A program made the translations under genes and the position numbers. Of a stretch of 64,000 bases of DNA, positions 1-9,018 are shown in pieces (within the stretch, counting starts at the first letter, position 1; the number at the start of each line of letters is the position of its first letter). Below the pieces are notes generated by a model. The model was not told the DNA's origin. It worked only from the letters and a program-made list of their open reading frames with translations, and made no database searches. Source of the stretch: Dactylosporangium roseum (lineage in GTDB: Bacteria > Actinomycetota > Actinomycetes > Mycobacteriales > Micromonosporaceae); NCBI RefSeq assembly GCF_025264685.1, contig NZ_CP073721.1, positions 4,827,001 through 4,891,000 on the forward strand, given 5' to 3'.

Positions 1-1700
1 CCGGCGGCGGGCACCGGTGCCGGCGGCGCCACGAGTGCCGGCGCGCCGCTGGTCGCCAGCAGCTCGGCGAACCGCTCGGACGTGTCCAGCGGCCCGGCCT
101 CCACGACCCGGCCGTCGGCGAGCACCACGACCTCGTCGCACTGGCGCACCGACGACAGCCGGTGCGCGACGATGATGCCGATCCGCCCGTGCAGCATCCG
201 CGCGGTCGCCCGCTGCACCTGCTGCTCGGTCACCGGGTCGAGCCGGGCGGTCGCCTCGTCGAGGATGACCACCTGCGGGCCCCGGACCATGATCCGGGCG
301 AACGCGACCAACTGCTCCTGCCCGGCCGACAGCACGTGGCCGCCCTCGCCGAGCTTGGTCTCCAGCCCGTCGGGCAGGTCGGCGACCCAGGGGCTCAGGC
401 CCAGTTCGTCGATCGCCCGCGCGGCCGCGTCCAGCAGGTCGGGGTCGAACAGCGCGATGTTCTCGACGAGCGTGCCGGCGAGGATCTCGGTGCGTTGCGG
501 CACGACCGCGACCCACTTGCGCAGCTCCTCGACGTCGAGGTCGAGCAGGTCGGTCCCGCCGAGGAACACCGTGCCGCGCGGCACGTCGACGGCCCGCGTG
601 AGCACCTTGGCCAGGGTCGACTTCCCGGACCCGGTGCGGCCGACCAGCGCGTACGACCGGCCGCGCGTGAACGTCAGCCTGACGTCCTGGAGGGCCGGCC
701 GCCGGGCGGCGTCGCCGTATCGGAACGTGAGGTCACGGACGATCAGGTCACCGGGCGCGGGCGGGAGGCCGCCGGTCGGCTCCTGTTCCGAGTCGCGCAG
801 CAACTGGACCCGGCCCCAGGCGCCGAGCGCGTACTGCAGCTCGGGCACCATCCGGCTGGTGTGCTCGACAGTCGCGCCGAAGCCCAGCGCGAGCAGCCAC
901 ACGGCGGTGAGCCGCGCGCTGTCGATCCGGTCGGTCGCCAGCGCCCAGACGCCGGCGAGCACGACGACGGCGATGCCGAACCGGACGAAGCCGGACGCCA
1001 CCGACGTGACCGCCGCGGAGCGGTTCCACACCTTGCGCCCGCGCGAGAGCACCCGGCTGGCCCGCCGGGCGTAGAGCCGCAGCACGTACGGCCGGGCGAG
1101 CGTGGTGCGCACGTCGTCCTGCCCGTGGATCGACTCCTCCATGACCGCGGCGAGGTCGGACCACGCCTCCTCCTCGGCCATGCGGGCGGCGGCGATCTTC
1201 GACGTCGGCTTGCGCAGCGCGACGGTCAGCACCGTGGTGAGGACGATCATCGCCACGCCCGCCGGCCACCAGACGAACAGGGTGGTACCGATGGAGAGCA
1301 CCGTGTATGCCACCGACTGCGCGATGCGGACGCCGCTGCTGCGCAGCTCGGCGCCGACCTGGTAGACATCGCCGTCGATGCGGTCGAGCAGCTCGCCGAC
1401 CGGCGTGGTCTCCAACGTCGGCAGGTCCTGACCGAAGGCCACACGACAGAGCCGCCGACGAACGTCGGCGGCCCAGTCGGCGGTCAGGCGGGCCATGATG
1501 AGGCCCACCGCCAGGTCGGTGAGCACGGCGGCGGCGAGCGCCACCGCCAGCACCGTGAACATGGTCCATGATCGATGGATGAGCACCGACCCGCCGACGG
1601 CCGCCGCGGTGGCCTGGCCGGCCGCGCCGAGCACGACGAAGAGGGCCACGACCGCGGTTCGGCGCGGTGACGTGGCCCAGAGGTCACGGATCAAGCGCAT
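1..1700 (-). CDS. ABC exporter, fused permease and ATP-binding protein (C-terminus cut by window edge)
   Basis: Half-type exporter of the MsbA/MDR class that would work in the membrane as a homodimer or with a partner. Residues 1-290 form the transmembrane part, with hydrophobic runs near 15-75, 130-165 and 240-275. The ATPase follows, with Walker A GRTGSGKS at 356-363, a signature written LSAGQEQ at 459-465 (the usual G after the first S is replaced, as in many such exporters), Walker B ILDEA at 481-485 and the H-loop in VAHRLS near 515. The start is ATG at 1700. The final residues lie beyond base 1, although the conserved domains are complete. The gene just upstream on the same strand encodes an SMP-30-like protein and says nothing clear about the cargo. 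The substrate is unknown. Confidence 0.9.
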   Translation of the reverse strand, partial: MRLIRDLWATSPRRTAVVALFVVLGAAGQATAAAVGGSVLIHRSWTMFTVLAVALAAAVLTDLAVGLIMARLTADWAADVRRRLCRVAFGQDLPTLETTPVGELLDRIDGDVYQVGAELRSSGVRIAQSVAYTVLSIGTTLFVWWPAGVAMIVLTTVLTVALRKPTSKIAAARMAEEEAWSDLAAVMEESIHGQDDVRTTLARPYVLRLYARRASRVLSRGRKVWNRSAAVTSVASGFVRFGIAVVVLAGVWALATDRIDSARLTAVWLLALGFGATVEHTSRMVPELQYALGAWGRVQLLRDSEQEPTGGLPPAPGDLIVRDLTFRYGDAARRPALQDVRLTFTRGRSYALVGRTGSGKSTLAKVLTRAVDVPRGTVFLGGTDLLDLDVEELRKWVAVVPQRTEILAGTLVENIALFDPDLLDAAARAIDELGLSPWVADLPDGLETKLGEGGHVLSAGQEQLVAFARIMVRGPQVVILDEATARLDPVTEQQVQRATARMLHGRIGIIVAHRLSSVRQCDEVVVLADGRVVEAGPLDTSERFAELLATSGAPALVAPPAPVPAA

Positions 1701-1769
1701 GGTGAAGTCCCCCGTATGGTTGTGGCGGCATCCCAGACTGCTCCGCCGACCCGGGTTCGCTCAACAGAA

Positions 1770-2564
1770 TTACAGCGTGGCCGTCACCACCCTGCCCGTG
1801 CGAGCGGTCGCCACGTCCGGCCCCCACGTCGCCGTGAGCATGTAGAGGACGCCGTCGCCGACGGCGCACGCGAAGCAGCCCTGGTCCAACTCGACGACCC
1901 GGTCGACGTTGCCCGCGGGGTCGACGCGCACGCAGCGGCGCGCGGGCACGTCGCCGTACCAGATCCGGTGCTCCTGAAAACAGATCCCGTCGGGTGCGGC
2001 GTCCTCCAGCACGGCCCACGGCCTGCGGTTGACGAGGTCGCCGCCGGGCGCGATGTCGAAGGCGGTGAGGCGCGAGGCGTACGACTCGGCGACGACCAGC
2101 GTGCCGCCGTCCGGGCTGATCGCCATGCCGTTGGGGAACGCGACCCCGTCGGCGACCTGCCGGGCGGTGCCGTCCGGGGCGACGAGCGCCACGACACCGG
2201 GCGCGAACTCGCCGCCCGGGAAGTCGAAGCCGATGCTGTTGACGTAGGCGTTGCCGAGCGCGTCAACCACGATCTCGTTCCACGGCGCGGCGGCGATCCC
2301 GCTCAGGTCGGCGACGGTCGTCAGTTCGCCGCCGGCCTCCTGGCGCAGGAGCCGCCGGCCGCTGCCGTCGACGACGAGCAGGCGCCCGTCGGGCAGCCAG
2401 TCGAAGCAGCACGGGAACGCGTCGATCCGCAGCATGACCTCGGACGATCCGTCGGGCCCCACGGCGAGGATCTCCCCGGCGCCCCAGTTGGCCAGCCAGA
2501 GCCGCCCGTCGTGCCAGCGCGGGGACTCGCCGATCTGCAATCCGGTCAGGAGTATGTCAGTCAT
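1770..2564 (-). CDS. SMP-30/gluconolactonase/LRE family protein
   Basis: A 264-residue protein of the SMP-30/gluconolactonase/LRE-like family, six-bladed propellers that are usually metal-dependent lactonases. Family-like features are the N-terminal GESPRWHDGRLW (inner-chamber Glu), DWLPDGRLLVVD, the NGMAISPDG motif near residue 160 and DGICF near 205, where an Asp is expected as a metal ligand. The start is ATG at 2564. The frame stays open far upstream, but that part has low-complexity composition and no homology. It ends 69 bases before the ABC exporter start on the same strand, so the two may be cotranscribed. The actual substrate cannot be told from sequence. Confidence 0.85.
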   Translation of the reverse strand: MTDILLTGLQIGESPRWHDGRLWLANWGAGEILAVGPDGSSEVMLRIDAFPCCFDWLPDGRLLVVDGSGRRLLRQEAGGELTTVADLSGIAAAPWNEIVVDALGNAYVNSIGFDFPGGEFAPGVVALVAPDGTARQVADGVAFPNGMAISPDGGTLVVAESYASRLTAFDIAPGGDLVNRRPWAVLEDAAPDGICFQEHRIWYGDVPARRCVRVDPAGNVDRVVELDQGCFACAVGDGVLYMLTATWGPDVATARTGRVVTATL

Positions 2565-2804
2565 GCCGGTACGTAGTCGCCGGCGACGGGTTCTCGACAT
2601 CCCCGTCGAGGAGATTCCGAACATTTTCGAGCGGGGCCGCCCGGCCCGCCCGGTCCCGCCCCGGCCCCGCCCCGCCCGGCACCCGCCGGCACCGCCGTGC
2701 GGGCCTCCGCGGTCGTGCCGGCCGGCCGCGTGCTCGTCCGGCATTCGACGGGCCCGGTCGGCGACCATCCGTGCGGGAGTTTCGGGTGCGAGCACCGGAG
2801 GGGT
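2565..2804. other. Intergenic region upstream of selC
   Basis: This spacer lies between the SMP-30 gene start and the selC promoter. It contains a very C/G-rich low-complexity stretch at about 2630-2700 and no convincing coding frame. The SMP-30 gene reads away from it to the left and selC to the right, so it should hold promoters for both. I could not place the leftward one. Confidence 0.5.
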
Positions 2805-2810
2805 TAGGGT
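2805..2810 (+). promoter_or_regulatory. Probable -10 element of selC
   Basis: TAGGGT lies exactly six bases before the first base of the tRNA, so transcription could begin at or next to the mature 5' end. The matching -35 region around 2782-2787 (TTTCGG) is only a weak match. This is inferred from position and similarity to actinobacterial -10 hexamers. Confidence 0.5.
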
Positions 2811-2816
2811 GACCGT

Positions 2817-2912
2817 GGAGGCGTGCGGGCGGCTGGTGCCCCTCCCGGTCTTCAACACCGAGGTGGTCCGGAATCCGGGCCAGGCGGGTTCGATTCCCGT
2901 CCGTCTCCGCCA
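2817..2912 (+). tRNA. selC: tRNA-Sec, anticodon TCA
   Basis: A 96-base selenocysteine tRNA with encoded CCA. The anticodon loop CTTCAAC places TCA at the anticodon, which reads UGA. The acceptor stem GGAGGCGT pairs with CCGTCTCC over seven of its eight positions. The T arm GCGGG-TTCGATT-CCCGT is standard. The long variable arm is a seven-pair stem, GGTCCGG with CCGGGCC around AAT, as expected for tRNA-Sec. Length and layout match E. coli selC (95 bases). selA and selB lie directly downstream in the same direction, which makes the call close to certain. Confidence 0.95.
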
Positions 2913-3068
2913 TCCCCGATGCCGCGCGGACCGGGGTTCGGTCACCGTTCACGATCGCGGTCTGTCCTGACCCGCACGATCGAGACAGCCGGGGTGTACG
3001 CGCCCGGCCACCTGGGCGAGCTGACCCAGACCGAGTCAAGCCCTCACCGCGTTCCTCCCCGCCCGACT

Positions 3069-3124
3069 CCATGATCATGGGAAAGACCTGGCTATCGGGG
3101 CAGCCACATCCTTCCCATGATCTG
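3069..3124. repeat. Interspersed inverted repeat, family 1, copy 1
   Basis: Long hairpin with arms built on GATCATGGGAA and TTCCCATGATC, an inner stem TGGCT/AGCCA and the loop ATCGGGGC. It lies between selC and selA, downstream of the tRNA and upstream of the selA start. It is one of five copies in the window and the most degenerate on its right flank, where the extended GACTCC arm has been lost. Confidence 0.9.
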
Positions 3125-3339
3125 GCGGCGGGCGGCATGGCGGGTCCCTTGACACAACCGCCGAACGCGACGGCGTTGATCGTGCTGCTCCAGCGAAACA
3201 ACACTTCGCGATCATGGAGCCGGACGCTCGGTGGCTCGCGACTCCCGCAACCCGCGGGAACAGCGACCGGCGGCGGCCCGCCGCCGCTGCTAGCGTTACG
3301 TTCGGCGGCCGGGCGGGCCCGAGTAAAGGAGCCGCCGGG

Positions 3340-4620
3340 GTGACCGGGAAAGGTGGGCCGGGCTTGGATCCGCGACGCGCGGTGCCGCGCACCGACACGG
3401 TGCTCGCCGACCCGCGGCTCAAGGACGTCGACCGTGCGCGGGCCAAGGCCGCCGTCCGGGTCCAGTTGGAGCGGGTCCGCCGCGGTGAGCTGCCGCCGCA
3501 GGACGTGGTCCCGGCCGCGCTCGACGCGCTTCACCGGGCCGGGATGCGGCCCGTCCTCAACGCCACCGGCGTCGTGCTCCACACCAACCTCGGCCGGGCG
3601 GCGCTCTCCCCCGCGGCCGTGGAGGCGGTCGTCGCCGCCGCCGGGCACACCGACGTCGAGCTCGACCTCGACTCCGGTCGCCGGGCCGGGCGCGGCCGCG
3701 CCGCGCTCGACGCGCTCAAGGCGGCCGTCGCGCCGGCACAGGCCGTCCACCTGCTGAACAACGGTGCGGCCGCGCTCGTCCTCGTGGCGACCGGGCTCGC
3801 CGCCGGCAAGGAGATCGTGGTCAGCCGGGGTGAACTCGTCGAGATCGGCGACGGCTTCCGCCTGCCCGACCTGCTGGAGTCTACCGGAGCGCGACTCCGG
3901 GAGGTGGGCACCACCAACCGAACGTCACTGGCCGACTACCGCGCCGCGCTCGGCCCGCGGACAGGCTTCATCCTGAAGGTGCACCCGTCCAACTTCTACC
4001 AGCGCGGCTTCGTCTCGTCGGTGCCGGTCCGGCAGCTCACCCGGCTCGACGCGCCCGTCGTCGTGGACATCGGATCGGGACTGCTGGCCGCCGACCCGCT
4101 GCTGCCCGACGAGCCGGACGCCGCGACGGTACTGCGGGAAGGCGCCGCCCTGGTCACCGCCAGCGGCGACAAGCTGCTCGGCGGCCCGCAGGCCGGCCTG
4201 CTGCTCGGCCGCGCGGATCTGGTCGACACGCTGCGCCGCCATCCGCTCGCGCGGGCCCTGCGGGTCGACAAGCTCACGCTCGCCGCGTTCGAGGCGACGC
4301 TGCGCGGGCCGACCCCCACCTGGCAGGCACTGCACGCGCCGGTCGACGCGCTGCGCGGCCGGGTCGAGCGGATCGCCCAGGCCGTCGGCGGGGAGGTCGC
4401 CGACACGGTGGCCGTCGTCGGTGGCGGCGGCGCGCCCGAGGTCGAGCTGCCGTCGGTGGCGGTGGCCCTGCCCGAGGACCTGGCCAGGCCGCTGCGGCTC
4501 GGCGACCCGGCGGTCGTCGGCCGGGTCGAGCACGGGCGGCTGCTGCTCGACCTGCGCTGCGTCCCCGAGGACCAGGACAAGGCCCTGACCGCGGCCGTCG
4601 TACGGGCCGCCGGGCGCTGA
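3340..4620 (+). CDS. selA: L-seryl-tRNA(Sec) selenium transferase
   Basis: SelA converts seryl-tRNA(Sec) to selenocysteinyl-tRNA(Sec) using selenophosphate and pyridoxal phosphate. At 426 residues it is slightly shorter than E. coli SelA (463). The PLP lysine is K278 in SGDKLLGGPQ. Other family motifs are NATGVVLHTNLGRA at 74-87, EVGTTNRT near 188 and KVHPSNF near 213. I chose the GTG at 3340 because AAAGGAG (3325-3331) lies eight bases upstream. The frame is open further upstream, but that part is low complexity. selB begins one base after the stop, so the two are cotranscribed, with selC and an inverted repeat upstream. A GC-rich hairpin at about 3270-3289 precedes the ribosome binding site. 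Confidence 0.95.
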   Translation: MTGKGGPGLDPRRAVPRTDTVLADPRLKDVDRARAKAAVRVQLERVRRGELPPQDVVPAALDALHRAGMRPVLNATGVVLHTNLGRAALSPAAVEAVVAAAGHTDVELDLDSGRRAGRGRAALDALKAAVAPAQAVHLLNNGAAALVLVATGLAAGKEIVVSRGELVEIGDGFRLPDLLESTGARLREVGTTNRTSLADYRAALGPRTGFILKVHPSNFYQRGFVSSVPVRQLTRLDAPVVVDIGSGLLAADPLLPDEPDAATVLREGAALVTASGDKLLGGPQAGLLLGRADLVDTLRRHPLARALRVDKLTLAAFEATLRGPTPTWQALHAPVDALRGRVERIAQAVGGEVADTVAVVGGGGAPEVELPSVAVALPEDLARPLRLGDPAVVGRVEHGRLLLDLRCVPEDQDKALTAAVVRAAGR

Positions 4621-4621
4621 C

Positions 4622-6376
4622 ATGTGGGTCGTCGCCACCGCCGGCCACGTCGACCACGGCAAGTCGACGCTGGTCCGCGCGCTGACCGGGATGGAGCCGG
4701 ACCGGTGGGCCGAGGAGCGCCGGCGCGGCATGACGATCGATCTCGGCTTCGCGTGGACGACGCTGCCGTCCGGGTCGACGGTGGCGTTCGTCGACGTGCC
4801 GGGCCATGAGCGGTTCGTGCCCAACATGCTGGCGGGTGTGGGGCCGGTACCGGCGGCGATGCTCGTCGTCGCCGCCGACGAGGGCTGGATGCCGCAGTCC
4901 GCGGAGCACCTCGCGGCCCTCGACGCGCTCGACGTCCGCCACGCCGTGCTCGTGGTGACCCGCTCGGATCTGGCCGACCCGAGGCCGGCGACGGCGCAGG
5001 CGCTCGACCGGCTCGCGACGACGGCCCTGGGCTCGGCGGTCGAGGCGGTCGCCGTCAGCGGCGCCACCGGAGCCGGCCTCGACGAGCTGCGGGCCGCGCT
5101 GGACCGGCTCGGGGCCGCGCTGCCGCCGCCCGATCACGACGCGCCCGTGCGCCTCTGGGTCGACCGGAGCTTCACCGTCCGCGGTAGCGGCACCGTGGTC
5201 ACCGGGACGCTCGGCGCCGGGCGGCTCGCGGCCGGCGCCGAGCTGGAGCTCGCCGGCAGCGGCCGGACCGTCCGCATCCGTGCCCTGCAGTCCCTGGGTG
5301 CCCCGGTGTCCGCGGTCGGCGCCGTCGCCCGCGTCGCGGTGAACCTGCGCGGCCTCGACCGGGACGCCGTCGGGCGGGGCGACGCGCTGGTGACGCCGGG
5401 CCGGTTCGTGGTCACCGGCCTCGTCGACGTGCGCGTGGACGGCGACCCGGTCGCGGAGCTGCCCGCCGAGGTCGTCCTGCACGTCGGCTCGGCGGCGGTC
5501 CCGGCCCGGGTCCGGCCGCTCGGCACCGACACCGCGCGGCTGCGGCTGGCCAGGCCGGTGCCGCTGCACGTCGGCGACCGCGCGCTGCTACGCGACCCGG
5601 GGCGGCACCGGGTGCCCGGCGGGGTCACCGTGCTCGACGTCGTGCCGCCCGAGCTGCGCCGCCGGGGCGCGGCCGCGGCGCGGGCCGCCGAACTGTCCGA
5701 GCTGGACGGACGGCCCGACGCCGCCGGCGAGCTGCGGCGCCGCCGGCTGGTCCGGGCGCTGGAGCTGGCCCGGATGGGGGTGCCGGCGGACGGCGTCCCG
5801 GCCGTCGCCGGGGACTGGCTCGCCGACCCGGAGCACTGGGCCGCGCTGCGCGCCCGGCTGGGGTCCGAGGTGGACCGGTACGCCGTCGCGCACCCCGTCG
5901 ACCCCGACGTGCCCGTCGACGCCATGCGGCAGCGGCTCGGCCTGCCCGACCGCGCACTCGTCGAGGCGCTCGTGGCGCCGCCGCTGACCGTCCGCGACGG
6001 GCGGATCGGCAGCGGCCGCGCCCTGCCGGAGCGGCTGCGCACGGCGGTCGACGCCGTCCGTGCGGATCTGCGCCGGGAGCCGTTCGCCGCGCCCGACGCC
6101 CGGCGCCTCGCCGAGCTCGGGCTCGGGCCGAAGGAGGTCGGCGCGGCGGTGAAGGCCCGCCTGTTGCTGCGCGTCGCCGACGGGGTCGTGCTGCTGCCGG
6201 ACGCCGCCGACGCCGCCGTCCGGACGCTGCGCGCCCTCCCGCAGCCGTTCACCCTGTCGGAGGCCCGGCAGGTGCTGCGCACGACGCGGCGCGTCGCGGT
6301 GCCGCTGCTGGAGTTCCTGGGGCGCCGCGGCGCGACCAGACAGCTCGCGGACGGACGGCACACGACAGGTCCCTGA
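4622..6376 (+). CDS. selB: Selenocysteine-specific translation elongation factor
   Basis: SelB is an EF-Tu-like GTPase that carries Sec-tRNA to UGA codons marked by a SECIS hairpin. The G domain has GHVDHGKST at 8-16 (G1), DVPGHERF near 59-66 (G3) and TRSD near 113 in the NKxD position (G4). Two beta-barrel domains follow to about residue 330, and the C-terminus contains winged-helix repeats that in SelB bind the mRNA hairpin. The length, 584 residues, is typical. It is translationally linked to selA (stop TGA, then ATG one base later). No selD and no gene with a convincing internal selenocysteine UGA is present in this window, so the substrates of the system lie elsewhere. Confidence 0.95.
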   Translation: MWVVATAGHVDHGKSTLVRALTGMEPDRWAEERRRGMTIDLGFAWTTLPSGSTVAFVDVPGHERFVPNMLAGVGPVPAAMLVVAADEGWMPQSAEHLAALDALDVRHAVLVVTRSDLADPRPATAQALDRLATTALGSAVEAVAVSGATGAGLDELRAALDRLGAALPPPDHDAPVRLWVDRSFTVRGSGTVVTGTLGAGRLAAGAELELAGSGRTVRIRALQSLGAPVSAVGAVARVAVNLRGLDRDAVGRGDALVTPGRFVVTGLVDVRVDGDPVAELPAEVVLHVGSAAVPARVRPLGTDTARLRLARPVPLHVGDRALLRDPGRHRVPGGVTVLDVVPPELRRRGAAAARAAELSELDGRPDAAGELRRRRLVRALELARMGVPADGVPAVAGDWLADPEHWAALRARLGSEVDRYAVAHPVDPDVPVDAMRQRLGLPDRALVEALVAPPLTVRDGRIGSGRALPERLRTAVDAVRADLRREPFAAPDARRLAELGLGPKEVGAAVKARLLLRVADGVVLLPDAADAAVRTLRALPQPFTLSEARQVLRTTRRVAVPLLEFLGRRGATRQLADGRHTTGP

Positions 6377-6402
6377 CCGCGCGGGCCTTGGACAGCCCGT
6401 CC

Positions 6403-6915
6403 TCACCCGCGAACGGATCGCGGCGAGCGCGACGAGTCGGGCGACGCTCCCGTGACGAAGTCTCGGATCTGGTCGGCGACGGCATCCGGTGACCGGGTGC
6501 CGTCGACGACCAGGTCGGCGAGCTGCCGCCCGGGCGCGACGAACCGGGCGTGGCCGTCGCGGCCGTGCTCCAGATACCCCCGGAGGACCGGGCGGGGATC
6601 GGGCTGGTGCAGTGCCCGCCGTGCGAGGCTGATGTCCAGCGGCGTGTCGACGTAGACGGTGTACCGCGCGGCCCAGCGGATCGGCGGCAGCGCCAGGGCG
6701 AAGACCCCTTCGATGATGACGAACCCGGCGTCGTCGAGGTCGTCGAGCCGGTCTTGCAGCGCGGGCAGGTCCACCCCGTGCTGGTCGGCGCAACCGCCGT
6801 CGTCGAGCCCGACGACCGCCGCGGCGAGCAGCCCCGCGGTCGCCGTGGCGATGCTGGTCTTCCCGGCGCCGGCCGGGCCGGCGATGGCCAGGACGGGCGC
6901 GACGGCGCGCATCAT
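6403..6915 (-). CDS. Uridine kinase-like P-loop kinase
   Basis: A 170-residue P-loop phosphotransferase resembling uridine/cytidine kinases and phosphoribulokinase-like proteins. Walker A is GPAGAGKT at 13-20. The Asp-rich segment VVGLDDGG near 35-42 corresponds to the substrate loop, and FVIIEGVFAL near 65 to the Walker B-like strand. YVDTPLDISLARR resembles the nucleoside kinase lid region. Two ATG codons are adjacent at 6915 and 6912. TAAGGT (6924-6929) lies eight bases upstream of the first, so the mRNA may be leaderless. It is convergent with selB. Its true substrate is uncertain. Confidence 0.8.
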   Translation of the reverse strand: MMRAVAPVLAIAGPAGAGKTSIATATAGLLAAAVVGLDDGGCADQHGVDLPALQDRLDDLDDAGFVIIEGVFALALPPIRWAARYTVYVDTPLDISLARRALHQPDPRPVLRGYLEHGRDGHARFVAPGRQLADLVVDGTRSPDAVADQIRDFVTGASPDSSRSPRSVRG

Positions 6916-7014
6916 GATCCCAGACCTTACCCCTCCCCCACGTATGCCGGTTGCCCGCCCACGAACGCGGCACGGATGACCGCGGCACGGTCGCGGCGCA
7001 CGGGGGCGGCCTCC

Positions 7015-7300
7015 TCAGCGGCCGAGCGGGACGACGACCGTGGCCTCGTGCGCGCGCAGCACCTTGCCCAGCGCGTTGGCCACGGTAGCCGCCTCGGCCT
7101 TCGTCATGCGGCTCGTGAAGTGCCGCTCGATCGCGGCGAGATAGGTCGGCGCGGCCGCTCTCAGCCGCGCCCGCCCGGCCGGGGTCAGCTTCGCGAACGC
7201 CGAACGCCGAACGCCGATCGGCGGGATTTGGCGTCCGCTCCGCCAGCCCGGCCTTCACCAGCTTCCGCCCCAACCTCGCCACCCCGGACGCCGACGAGCG
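7015..7300 (-). pseudogene. Remnant of a MarR family regulator
   Basis: The C-terminal half of a MarR regulator can be read on this strand: a wing-like segment ending in NPADRRSAF, then KLTPAGRARL, then a dimerisation helix ending in VVPLGR and TGA at 7015-7017. The two halves are in different frames because GCGTTCG is tandemly duplicated around 7200-7212. Removing one copy restores the usual DRR...LTPAGR arrangement. The N-terminal half with the recognition helix is absent. On the opposite strand, 7240-7349 ends in a protein-like tail (TPDADERRDRALAEVTDV, stop at 7347), which may be the end of a second broken gene. This looks like a decayed regulator/target pair. Confidence 0.6.
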
Positions 7301-7405
7301 CCGCGACCGCGCCCTGGCCGAGGTCACCGACGTCGCGAAGACCTTCTGAGCCGCGACCGACGACGCAAACTTCCCTATCGGTATCTCAACAGGGTAACTT
7401 ACGGA

Positions 7406-7865
<460 letters not shown>

Positions 7866-7873
<8 letters not shown>

Positions 7874-8234
7874 CGAGGTGCGGGAGCGCGCCGGGGTGAC
7901 GGTGCTGGTGTGCGACCCGGACGGGCCGGTCATCGCCACCGAACAGGACGCCCTCGACCTGATCGGAGCGGCCTTCGCCGGTGCCGAGGTCGTCGCCGTG
8001 CCCGCGAGCCGGCTGGACGGGCGGTTCTTCTCGCCGGGCACCCGCTTCGCCGGCGAGGTCATGCAGAAGTTCGTCAACTACCGGCTGCGCCTGGCCGTCG
8101 TCGGCGACATCACCGGGCACCTCGCGGCCAGCCCGGCCCTGCGCGCGCTGGTCGAGGAGTCGAACCGGGCCGACCACGTGTGGTTCGTGCCGGACCTCGA
8201 CACGCTCGACACACGCCTGCGGGCTGCGGCATAA
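7866..8234 (+). CDS. DUF4180 domain-containing protein
   Basis: A 122-residue protein matching the DUF4180 pattern along its whole length: a DALDLIGAAF segment near 28, PASRLDGRFF near 46, AGEVMQKFVNYRLRLAVVGD near 62-81 and EESNRADHVWFV near 98. The function of the family is not known. It starts at GTG 7866 inside the end of the HTH gene, and its stop codon overlaps the AAAGGA ribosome binding site of the next gene. The tight coupling suggests that it acts with the HTH protein, perhaps as co-regulator or sensor, but this is inference. Confidence 0.85.
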
Positions 8235-8241
8235 AGGACGG

Positions 8242-8982
8242 ATGACCGATCTACGAGTGCTGAGCGGTGCCGGGGACGCACCGGCCGTACTGCTGCTACA
8301 CGGCCTCGGGGCGACGGCCGACGTGTGGGAAGGTGTGGCCCGCGAGCTGGACGGCGTCGCCTGGGTCGCCCCGGATCTGCCCGGGCACGGCGGTTCGCGG
8401 CCGCTCGGGCGGTATACGTTCGCCGGCGTCGCCGAGGCCGTCGCCGACCTGGTCGACGAGCGCGGCACCGTCGTCGTCGGGCACTCGTTCGGAGGCGTCG
8501 TCGGGCTGCACCTCGCCGGCCGGCCCGGGGTCCGCGCGGTCATCGGGGTGGGCATCAAGGTCGCGTGGACCGGCGAGGAGCTCGGCCGGGCCGCCGCGCT
8601 CGCCGAGCGGGCACCGTCCGCGTTCGCCACCCGTGCCGAGGCGGTCCGGCGTCATCTGCGCGTCGCCGGCCTCGACGGGCTCGTCGACCCGGCGGATCCG
8701 GCCCTCGACGCGGCCGTGGTGCGGGACGGCGACGGCTGGCGGATCGCGCTCGACCAGCGGGCGTTCGCCGTCGGCGAGCCGGGTGTGGCGGGGCTGCTCG
8801 CGGCCGCGCCGGTGCCGGTGGTGCTGGCCCGCGGCGAGCACGACACGATGGTGACGCGGGAGCAGCTCGCCGCGCTCGTGCCCGATCCCGTGGACCTGCC
8901 CGGCCTCGGGCACAACGCGCACGTCGAGGCCCCGGCCGCGCTGGTGGCCGGCATCCCCGCGCTGCGCGCGCTCCGCGCGTGA
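8242..8982 (+). CDS. Alpha/beta hydrolase
   Basis: An alpha/beta-fold hydrolase of 246 residues. The oxyanion loop is LLLHGLGATADVW near 17-29, the nucleophile elbow is GHSFGG near 75 and the catalytic His is in GLGHNAHVE near 223. The acid is probably the Asp in GEHDTM near 197. The start is ATG 8242, with AAAGGA at 8233-8238. It sits seven bases after the DUF4180 stop and probably belongs to that operon. The sequence resembles small esterases and the MenH/BioH-type group. The substrate cannot be assigned. Confidence 0.85.
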   Translation: MTDLRVLSGAGDAPAVLLLHGLGATADVWEGVARELDGVAWVAPDLPGHGGSRPLGRYTFAGVAEAVADLVDERGTVVVGHSFGGVVGLHLAGRPGVRAVIGVGIKVAWTGEELGRAAALAERAPSAFATRAEAVRRHLRVAGLDGLVDPADPALDAAVVRDGDGWRIALDQRAFAVGEPGVAGLLAAAPVPVVLARGEHDTMVTREQLAALVPDPVDLPGLGHNAHVEAPAALVAGIPALRALRA

Positions 8983-8986
8983 CCCG

Positions 8987-9011
8987 GGGCGCCGGCCCGG
9001 CGCCGGGCCGT
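8987..9011. terminator. Possible bidirectional terminator
   Basis: A very GC-rich palindromic stretch centred on GGCCCGGCGCCGGGCC lies between the convergent hydrolase and histidine kinase genes. There is no T tract, as is usual in these genomes. The assignment rests on position and on the strength of the hairpin. Confidence 0.45.
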
Positions 9012-9018
9012 GCGCGGC

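Noticed and set aside
162..1571. Long open frames on the plus strand over the ABC exporter, and similar long frames opposite many other genes
   Set aside because: They mirror the GC-biased third positions of real genes on the other strand. Their translations lack domains and are rich in Arg, Pro and Ala.
3069..3124. CRISPR-like array or attachment site from the repeated sequences
   Set aside because: The copies are palindromic, kilobases apart and have no regular spacers, so they are interspersed repeats and not an array. No integrase is present.
3149..3154. TTGACA as the -35 box of a selA promoter
   Set aside because: The hexamer is a perfect match, but no acceptable -10 element lies 16-19 bases downstream. 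TAGCGT at 3291-3296 is a better candidate, without a clear -35.
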